A DNA stretch of 15,649 bases, from contig KQ482042.1 in NCBI GenBank assembly GCA_001430745.1, forward strand, positions 2,804,384 to 2,820,032, in the 5' to 3' direction. Position 1 is the stretch's first letter. Each line of letters opens with the position of its first letter. Below are positions 8,891-15,649 of the stretch, piece by piece. The notes below the pieces were generated by a model. The model ran no database searches. It was not told where the DNA came from and saw nothing but the letters and a program-made list of their open reading frames with translations. Source of the DNA: Auxenochlorella pyrenoidosa (lineage: Eukaryota > Chlorophyta > Trebouxiophyceae > Chlorellales > Chlorellaceae). Made by a program: the position numbers and the translations under genes.

Positions 8891-11492
8891 TCACTGTGGC
8901 CTGGGTGCTGGCGCACCACCGGCTGCCTGCCAGCCCTGGCCCCCGCCGGGCGCCGGCGCCGGTGCCGGGACTGCTGCCCAGCTGGAGCCATCCACGCCAT
9001 CAAAGGTGCACCTCCAGTCTAGGGGGTTGTTGCTGTCGGCCACGAGCCGGTAGCCGGGCTTGCAGCCGTCGCACACCTCCTCACCGCTGCTGGAGGAGCA
9101 GTGCCCGCAGTGGGGCCTGGAGCAGGGGCGGCACTGGCGCGTGGCCGCGTCCCACCGGTACCCTGCACCAGGGCGCAGGGCCATCCAACGTGCCCAGCAC
9201 GGACAGAGTCGGTGAAGGGCCAGACAACAGCCACACCTGTGCCCACACCGCGCTGCCAACTGAGAAGCTTGCTGGAAGCACAAAGCCAGAGGCATGGCCC
9301 CTGCGCTACCCCCAGCCGCCCCCCCCCCCTCCAACTGAGCTCACCACCCGCGCAGGTCTCGCAGCTGTCGGCATCTGCGTCGCAGAACTGACAGCGGTGC
9401 ACTCGGCACGTCACGCAGTCGCCCGTGGCATGGTCGGCGCCGTAAGGGCTGGAGCACTGCTTGCACTTGGTGGCGCTGCCTGGCACGCAGGCAAGGCTGC
9501 GTGGAGCGGGGTGCACAGCGGAGAGCCAGTTTTCAGCGCTGGTGCAAGCCCACACTGTTGCTGCAAACCGGCACGCCCCTCTGCTGGCCCTCCAGGGATC
9601 AGAGCGCCCATGTCCTGGACTCTGCATAGGATGAGAGCCACTAATCCTGCTACTAGCCGGCGGTTGCTGGGCAGCACTGCCAGCACTGGCAGTACCTCCC
9701 TTAACCAGCCCTGCACCCACCAGTTGGGCGCCTGGCACCTTGCGCAGGTCGCGTTAGCCAGCAGGGTGTAGCCGTAGTCGCATGACGCGCACTGGCCGGC
9801 ACCCCGCGAGCAGTCTGTGCAGCCAGGGGCGCAGGGCTGGCACCCTCCGCTGGTCTTGTTGAGGCCAAAGGAGGATGACATGCACTTGATGCATGTGCCG
9901 GCGGATGAGCAGGTCTCGCAGTTGGGGTCCCCGCAGCTGCGCACCCGGGGGGGGCAGCAGAGAGGTATGTGCTGGGCACTCAGCCCCCGCTGGCATGTTG
10001 CCTGGCCTTTCTGCACACCCTGAGTGAGGGCTGTACTGGCATGTAGTGGCCGCCATGGTATGTGCCAACCCCCCACCCTTGCACTCACGACATGCACTTT
10101 TTGGCCTGTTTGTCGTAGAAAGAGCCGGGCCAGCACTCTTTGCACAGATCTGGAGCGCCATCGCAGTTGGCGCTGCAGAGGAGAGCAGCGCGGCAGCATG
10201 CATGCTGTGCGCAGCCAAGACGTCGGGCGCTACATGTGTCTTCTGACAGGCGGCTGGGTGAGTTGCCAGCAAGGCTGGCACATCATGCACGCAGGCAAAG
10301 CATGAGGTGCTGCCTGCCAGGCAACTCACCAGTCGTCGTCCTTGCAGGGCTGGCAGGCGCCATCTGGCATGGCACCCTGCGACGCCGTGCAAGGCAAGCA
10401 GCAGGGCAGCAGATAGCCAGCTGTGATTGGTCACACTGGATGGCAGTTGGGCGCATGGTTTGTGCTGGCTGCCCTGGGCACGGGCTGTCCACCAAACCTC
10501 TGGACGGAAAGACCATCTCGCTCGGACAAAGGCTCACCATTCCTGCTGGGCACTGCGTGCACTTGCCAGTCAGCTGCTCGCACTCCAGGCAGCCTGGCGT
10601 GGGGCTGCACGGCGAGACCGGAAAAAAGAAGGGCCAGGAGCATGTTAGAGCGTGCCTTTTGCTGCTTCAAGCCTGCAATTGCCTCCGCGCTGGGCCACTG
10701 CTGCCCACCATGCTCACCACTCTGTGCAGCGTCCTTCTGGGGTGGCATAATAGCCAACATCACTGTAACCTGAGGACAGGATGTTGAAGAAAAAGGCAGC
10801 GCAAGTGGTTCTGCAAGGGGCATCAGCCACAGCGGCAGGGCATGGCGTGCGCGGCAGCAGCTCCCCGCGGGTCCCACCGTAAAAGTCGCCGCACTCGAAG
10901 CATATATTCGCATCTTTTGTAGGGTCGCACTTGTAGCAGTCTTGTTGTGGGCACTGCAGGGTTGCGGACGGCGCATGGCACGTCGACGTCACCAAGGGCA
11001 GGCGCTCTGGTGAGGCTGCAAAGAGCCCCCCTCGGCAGTAGCATAGAGGCGGTCTGCCCGCGGATCTGCACCCACCTTCACGCACTTCCCTTGCTCATCG
11101 AGACCGTACAACTCGTAGCATTCAAGGCAGGTGCTGTTGTCAGCCGAGCACTTCTTGCATGCGCTGGCAAAGAAAGCCCCTTCGCCGAACACGTCTGGAT
11201 GGCCAGGGTTGGCCATGCACTTGGCCCCATTGCTGCACGGTGCTGCAATCCAGGGCGGTTTTGGATTTAATGGTATTCTCAGTTCGCCTTTGCGCAGCGT
11301 TTGTAACTGCACCGCCACTTTTGCACTCGGGACTCGCTGGCCAAGGGCTGCCGCCGCTGACGCTGAAGCGGCGGTATCCGCCTTTTCCCGTCTATGCTCG
11401 GCGGCGCTCTGTACGGCCTCCCGTTGCTTACCTTGCACTATGAGGGCCAGTATAGCGAGGAGAAACGCGCAACGGCCGCCGCTCCAAGCCAT
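8891..11492 (-). CDS. Secreted CxxC cysteine-repeat protein
   Basis: Proposed exons, in coding order: 11432-11492, 11076-11242, 10878-10953, 10718-10769, 10538-10604, 10330-10376, 10089-10172, 9721-9936, 9345-9496 and 8891-9162. They total 1,194 bases (397 residues) and every junction agrees in phase. The start ATG opens a signal peptide (CAFLLAILALIVQ) that forms the first exon alone. The rest, to about residue 365, is a string of CxxC pairs with the recurring order CxxC, a short gap, CxxC, six to nine residues, CxxC, then 12-20 residues. Examples are CGDPNCETC, CAPGCTDC and CRVHRCQFC. This resembles furin-like or growth-factor-receptor cysteine-rich repeats and protist CxxC surface proteins. 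The C-terminus is Ala/Pro/Gly-rich with no membrane helix or GPI-type hydrophobic tail, so it should be secreted or wall-associated. Disulfide-bonded structure is expected. Ligand or enzyme activity cannot be read from the sequence. Confidence 0.85.
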
Positions 11493-11913
11493 CCTTCAGT
11501 GCAGCCTCAGGCCTGATGCCAGGTCCCGCTCCTTTTGGCAGCTCAGCATCCGGCAAGGAACCACCAAGGTGTGAGCGGTAGGCGTGCCTGGTGGCCACAC
11601 TGCTTGGGCCCCCTTCGCTGAGCTGGCGGCCGGCCATGGCCGGCCACCTAGAAGGAGGGAGATCTTCAGGTGCTGCGTCATGGCATGCAGGAGCTTGCGG
11701 CACCAAGTCATGCCAAGCCAAGTGGACATCTGCTTGAAGATGTGATGCCCTGGAGGTTCTCTTTTGTGCAACCCTCAGGAGTGCCCTCCCTGCCAGTTCT
11801 GTTCCTTGCTTCCATCTCGCGGGCCCGCAGCAGGGCCGGCATACAGTTCTGCTCGTTCAGTGTACGCTTAGAGCAGTAAGAGAGCTGCAGCAAGCTGGTG
11901 GGATGCCCAGGCA
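11493..11913 (-). promoter_or_regulatory. Intergenic region: RsmI 3' UTR and cysteine-repeat gene promoter
   Basis: These 421 bases separate the RsmI stop (11914) from the start codon of the cysteine-repeat gene (11492), both on the minus strand. No minus-strand TGTAA is visible. The only structured element is an 18-base perfect palindrome at 11628-11645. Open frames crossing this stretch lack domain or splice support, so I treat it as untranslated and promoter sequence. Confidence 0.5.
11628..11645. repeat. 18-base perfect palindrome GGCCGGCCATGGCCGGCC
   Basis: The sequence equals its own reverse complement over all 18 bases and contains two GGCCGGCC octamers flanking CATG. It lies 136 bases upstream of the cysteine-repeat gene's start codon. 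It could be a dimeric protein-binding site or a hairpin in an RsmI 3' UTR. GGCC-rich palindromes are also more likely by chance in GC-rich DNA. Confidence 0.6.
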
Positions 11914-13628
11914 CTAAGCCTCCCCGCGCTCCTCCAGCGACAGCGACAGCTGGTAGCACAGCCGCCGGCTCGCCCCCAGCCGCGCCGCCACCGACTTTGC
12001 TGCCGAGCTGGGGGACTCGCCCGCCGCCACGGCCTGCCGCAGCGCCGCCAGTATCTGCTCCTCCCCCGCGGGCCCGCCTGCCGCACCTGCCGGCGCCGAC
12101 CCCTCGCCCGCGCCCTCCACCAGGAGCACAAACTCGCCGCGGGGGCCGCGCTCGGCAAACTCTGCCAGCGCGCCCTCCAGGCTGCCGCGCCAGAACTCCT
12201 CGTGCCGCTTGGTCAGCTCGCGCGCCAGGCAGCAGCTGCAAGGGGGGCGGACGGGCAGCCGTGACGTAAGTGGAAGATGCAGGGTTGACAGCTGCATGGC
12301 ATGTCTCCTTGCGGCTCACACTGTTGCGCCAGCCCAGACCGCCTGCGTTGCGCCCTCTGTGCCCCCGCGCCCCTCACCGCCGCTGCGGCCCCAGCGCCGC
12401 CGCTGCGTCCTCCAGCGCCCCCAGCAGCGCGTGCGGCGACGCAAAGAAGACGAGCGTAGCCTGCTGCGCCTGCAGCGCCGCCAGCTGCTTGCGCCGCGCG
12501 CCGGGCTTGGCGGCCAGGAAGCCGCAGTACAAAAAGGGCGCGGTGGGCAGGCCGGAGCCCACCAGCGCCGCCAGCACCGCAGAGGGGCCGGGCACCGGGT
12601 AGACGGGGAGCCCCGCGGCGGCTGCCGCGGCCACCAGGTCTGCCCCGGGGTCGTTGATGGCGGGGGTGCCGGCGTCGGAGACGAGCGCGATGGCCGCCCC
12701 CTGCTGCAGCTGGCGCAGCACCTGGGCGAGGGGTGTGGGAGCAAGATGGCAGGGTCGGGAGGGCGGCAACGAGCGCAGTCGTGAGGGTGGTGGAGCAGCC
12801 AGGAGGGCGGGGCAGGGGCCCTGCTCGGTTTCCTGGCACACCACCAGGCAACCTGCTGTGGGGACCTCAAGCAACAACGCAACAGGCTGTGGGTGCCCTT
12901 GCTGCCTGCCAGCTTGCCCCTGCGCCCCTCCCTGCTCACCAGCGCCTGCTTCTGCCGCTCATTGTGCTGATGGCAGCTGTGCAGCGGCGTGCGGATGCCG
13001 AAATGCGCAAACAGCTGCCGGGTGTGCCGCGTGTCCTCTGCCAGCACCTGCGGCATGGGCATGGAGCGGGGTGGGCTGCAGGTGGCCGCAGCATTGAGGA
13101 GCGCTGCCCAGGCTCGCCTCCCCGTCCTCCTGTCGTGCACAACGGCTTGGTGCAGAGGAGAGCACTGCGCCCCCGCACCATGGTGGCGCTACGCAGCACT
13201 CGTAGCGCACGCAGTGTGATATCCTCCAGGTTGCCAATCGGAGTGGACACAATGTAGAGGCCGGGTTCAAGTTCAGGGTCCGCCCCAGCTGCTGCTGCCA
13301 GCGCGGCGGCAGCGGCGGCAGCGGCCGAGCGGCTGGAGCCAGCATTATTTGCAGGCTCATCTGATGGGCTACTGCCAACTGCCAGGTTGCTATCATTGCT
13401 GCTGGTGTCTGCATTTTGAGCGGCTCCAGCAAATCGCCGGCGGCTGTTCACGTTGCAGGCACCACCGCTGCTGCCGCCATGTGCCACCGCCAGGGCGCCG
13501 CCCCAAGTGCCTGGCCCGCTGCCTGCGTGGGCCTGGCTTGACCACTGCAGTGAGACCGGCTTGAATGCTCGCAAGCTTACGAGCTGCTGCGTGCGACACA
13601 GGGTCAGGCGGGCCAAGGGCGAGGCCAT
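11914..13628 (-). CDS. rsmI: 16S rRNA (cytidine1402-2'-O)-methyltransferase RsmI, probably plastid-targeted
   Basis: RsmI uses S-adenosylmethionine to methylate the 2'-O of cytidine 1402 (E. coli numbering) in the small-subunit rRNA decoding centre. Exons are 13179-13628, 12940-13047, 12378-12721 and 11914-12235, totalling 1,224 bases (407 residues), with junction phases 0, 0 and 2 matching. Family motifs are in order: GLYIVSTPIGNLEDITLRAL from about residue 123, AEDTRHTRQLFAHFGI, HQHNERQ, ALVSDAGTPAINDPG, VYPVPGPSAVLAALVGSGL, FLYCGFLAAKPGARRKQL, VFFASPHALL and ARELTKRHEEFWRG. The tetrapyrrole-methylase-type fold is complete and ends with the usual short helical domain. The first 120 residues are not part of the bacterial enzyme: they are rich in Ser, Ala, Arg and Gln, nearly lacking acids in the first 60, as in a chloroplast (or mitochondrial) transit peptide. 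The start at 13628 is the first ATG that gives such a peptide. It is divergent from the PIN-domain gene. Confidence 0.93.
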
Positions 13629-13793
13629 CGTTGAACCTTTCAGCTGCCCAAATCTTGCGATCGCATGCTGATGGACCAGCACGTCGACTGAGGGGTGAAC
13701 GACAGGTGTTTCGGACAGGCTGGCATGGACAGCGCTGTACAGCGCTTTCAGCTGCTGATCCCAAGCTTGATGTGAGTGCACAAGCTTATAGAC
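13629..13793. promoter_or_regulatory. 165-base divergent promoter between RsmI and the PIN-domain gene
   Basis: The start codons of the two genes face away from each other across 165 bases, so both promoters and both 5' UTRs must fit here or overlap into the coding regions. The stretch has a small inverted-repeat feel (AGCGCTGTACAGCGCT at about 13731-13746 is a perfect 16-base palindrome) and two AAGCTT hexamers further right. No TATA box is obvious. A shared bidirectional promoter is the simplest reading. Confidence 0.6.
13731..13746. promoter_or_regulatory. 16-base palindrome AGCGCTGTACAGCGCT in the divergent promoter
   Basis: The 16 bases are self-complementary, with AGCGCT arms around GTAC. 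The element lies about 48-63 bases before the PIN-gene ATG and 103-118 bases before the RsmI ATG. A symmetric site is what a dimeric regulator serving both directions would use, but no regulator is known and function is inference. Confidence 0.45.
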
Positions 13794-15649
13794 ATGGTAG
13801 CGAAACGTAAAAAGCAGGCTCCTGCCAAAGCGGAGCTCGGAGTGGCAGCAAAGAGCAGGACGGCTGCTAAAGCTGGCGCCAAGGGCAAAGGCAAGCAGCA
13901 TCAAGAGCGGCAGCAGCGCCAGGCGGCGGATGCCGCAGCCCACAAGGCGGTGGCGGTTGCACGGACAGCGGGCGCTGGCGGCAGCAGCAAAGCCGCTGAT
14001 GGCCAGGGCAGCAAGCCGCAGAAGCCACAGCTGAGCAAAAAGGGACGGAGGAAGCTCAAGGCCAAGAAGAAGCGGCAGCAAAAGCAGAAGCGGAGGCAAC
14101 AAGGACAGCCGGCGACGGCGCAGCAGGATGCTGCTACCGCTGGTGAACCTCCTCGACAGCCTGCAATGGCCATGTTGGATGCAGCACCCGAGGAGGCGCA
14201 GTGGCAGGAGGCCAAGCCACGCAGGAAGCTCAAGGTGGTCCGCAAGATCCAGCACGCCAAGCAGCAGCAGCAGCAGCAGCAGGCCCACACACCGCAGCGG
14301 CCAGTCAGGCAGCCGCAGCGTGTGCCGCCCGAGTCGGCAGGTGCGGGTGCGCAGTCTCCCTCCCCATTCGTCAGAGGCCCCATACAGAAAGGCCCTGCAG
14401 CACGCGCGGTGTCACCTGCACTTTCTCCCTGGCTCCAAGGTCTCCCGGGTCTACAGCAGCAGCAGCAGCAGGGTACAGCCTGGGGACAGACGCCCTCACC
14501 TGTGTTGTTCCCCAGGGCACAGCAGGCCGCACAGCAAGCATCCACTGCTTGGGGTCAGTCACCCGTGCCCTTGGCATTCCCAGCACAGCAGCAGCAGCAG
14601 CAGCAGGCGGGCTCGGCCAGGGCCCCGTCCCCCTCTCCTTCCCCCTTTCCAAGGGGCGCTCAGCTGGCGCCCGTGCCCTTGGCTTTTCCAACACAGCAGC
14701 AGCAGCAGCAGCAGGCCGGCTCGGCCAGGGCCCCGTCCCCCTCACCTTCCCCCTTTCCAAGGGGCGCTCAGCTGGCGCCTGCAGCCGTGCTGGCCGCCCC
14801 TCAGCAGCAGGCACATGACCAGCAGGCAGCTGCCAGGAAGCGAGCAGCTACCTCACCGCTGCCTGCGCTGGACACGCAACCGCAGGCGCAGCAGCCGGGG
14901 GCCAAGCGGCGCAAAGTGCTCACCAGCCCGGGTGGGTGACTCCTTGTGCCCCGCGGGCTCCTGGGGCGCGTGGCATGCCAGCCTGTAAGCAAAGTCCGAG
15001 CCGCACCGTCTTGTCGTCGCCCATGCTGCTGCCCGCCTCCTGCTCTGCCCCTTCCCACACCCGTGCCTCTGCCCCTCCCTGCCTCGCTGCAGGCTGGCTG
15101 CCGCAGCTGGAGGCTGGCATGACCTTCTTCGTGTTTGACACCAACGTCATCCTGGGGCAGCGCCCAGCACTGGCGGCGGCGTGGGCGGCGCTGGCGGCCG
15201 GCCGCGGCCGGCGGGCGCAGGCGCTGGTCCCGCAGGCGCGCTGGGCACGCTGTGGGGGGAACCTGGAAAGCTGGGGGCCTGCAGTGCATGCGACATGGCT
15301 GCAGGGCGACAAACGCCAGCGTGCACGAGCGGTGCAAGGATGCAGGGAATGCACGCCATTGACGCGCCCACGCGTGGGGCTGCCGCACCCGCTCTGTGTG
15401 TCTGCTCTGCAGAAGGTGCTCCAGGAGGTGCGGTTCAACGCCGGGCCCTCGGGCCCAAAGGCCGGCAAGGCGGGCGCCGCGGGCCTGGAGCAGCTGCAGG
15501 TCATGATGAGGGACATCTGGTCCTGCCGTGTACAGAGGTGGGCAGCTGCTGTGGCCCGGGCCTGGCGCAGAGCCGTGACTGATCGATGGAGCTGTTGGGG
15601 CGGCTTGCGCACAGAGTGGTGCCGTACTGCTGCATGCCAGCCACGAATG
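13794..15649 (+). CDS. PIN-domain nuclease with basic, Gln-rich N-terminus (5' part)
   Basis: The start is the first ATG (13794-13796), in good context (GACATGG). Exons are 13794-14931, 15093-15235 and 15413-15537, continuing past the right edge. The first exon encodes 379 low-complexity residues: a Lys/Arg cluster near 82-103 (KKGRRKLKAKKKR), a second near its end (GAKRRK), Gln runs of six to eight, and a 36-residue tandem repeat. Exon 2 joins in phase 1 and starts the PIN domain with FFVFDTNVIL, whose Asp (about residue 395) is the first metal-binding acid of PIN ribonucleases. Exon 3 begins KVLQEVRFNAG, the usual V-x-x-E strand with the second acid. The remaining acids lie beyond the window. 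PIN proteins of this layout, such as Swt1- and EST1/SMG6-related ones, cut RNA in the nucleus or in RNA surveillance; which subgroup applies is unclear. The basic clusters suggest a nuclear or nucleolar location. Confidence 0.8.
14262..14282 (+). repeat. CAG trinucleotide run coding for polyglutamine
   Basis: Consecutive CAG codons encode part of a Gln run (about eight Gln) in the PIN gene. Further CAG runs occur near 14453-14472, 14586-14606 and 14694-14714. The codon is almost purely CAG, which favours replication slippage and length differences between strains. Confidence 0.8.
14563..14779 (+). repeat. Two tandem copies of a 108-base coding repeat
   Basis: Two near-identical 108-base units (36 codons) lie head to tail in the PIN gene's first exon. 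Each encodes VPLAFP, a seven-Gln run, AGSARAPSPSPSPFPRG and AQLAP. The period keeps the frame. The upstream part (about 14440-14560) has decayed relatives (AWGQTPSPVLFP, AWGQSPVPLAFP, Gln runs), so the array probably grew by unequal exchange. The repeat encodes a Ser/Pro- and Gln-rich disordered linker. Confidence 0.9.

Noticed and set aside
8728..9003. Alternative C-terminus for the cysteine-repeat protein in another frame
   Set aside because: The frame ending at 8891 continues directly from the CxxC-coding exon at 9162 without a splice; the other frame has no junction to it.
12936..14288. 450-codon minus-strand open frame running upstream of RsmI
   Set aside because: Its first part is antisense to the PIN gene's repetitive exon and its end reads past the RsmI exon 1 donor. 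Only residues from the ATG at 13628 to 13179 are kept.
14262..14714. Possible CRISPR-like or mobile repeat array
   Set aside because: The repeats are in-frame CAG/108-base coding units without spacers or flanking direct repeats, in a eukaryotic exon.
14371..15612. Minus-strand frames opposite the PIN gene
   Set aside because: They are mirror frames of the CAG-rich repeat and of the PIN exons, with no motif of their own.

Overview
The window looks like nuclear DNA of a chlorophyte green alga, most likely a Chlorella-type trebouxiophyte. The sequence is very GC-rich. The genes are cut into many short exons (down to 41 bases) by introns of about 90 to 280 bases, and each intron checked is phase-consistent. 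TGTAA, the usual green-algal polyadenylation signal, follows at least one gene. One product is a bacterial-type 16S rRNA methyltransferase with a transit-peptide-like extension, as expected for a plastid enzyme. The genus is inference; no marker gene fixes it.

Layout, left to right. (1) The 3' part of an unrecognised plus-strand gene, ending at 1333. (2) A convergent intergenic gap, 1334-1791. (3) A large minus-strand gene, 1792-8513, that I reconstruct as 18 exons and 1,269 residues: signal peptide, a duplicated cysteine-containing PAN/Apple-like ectodomain, one membrane helix, a tyrosine-kinase-like (TKL) serine/threonine kinase domain and a long Ala/Pro-rich tail. It is a receptor-like kinase. 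(4) A minus-strand gene, 8891-11492, of 10 exons and 397 residues, encoding a secreted protein made almost entirely of CxxC repeats. (5) A minus-strand four-exon gene, 11914-13628, for RsmI, the 16S rRNA cytidine-2'-O-methyltransferase. (6) Divergent from it across only 165 bases, a plus-strand gene from 13794 past the right edge, encoding a Lys/Arg- and Gln-rich protein with a PIN nuclease domain.

The most interesting part is 1792-11492. A receptor kinase with a duplicated ectodomain lies beside a secreted cysteine-repeat protein in the same orientation, with 377 bases between the two coding regions. Whether they act together (for example as receptor and ligand or co-receptor) is speculation from position and domain type. 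The splicing signals also deserve attention. Three introns are best explained by GC rather than GT donors. One kinase intron has no AG at the only acceptor position that keeps the kinase fold, and this lies beside an 18-base homopolymer. Several kinase introns are G-rich just after the donor and C-rich just before the acceptor, so their two ends could pair.

All gene models were built by hand from reading frames, splice consensus, phase and family motifs. No database search or transcript evidence was available.
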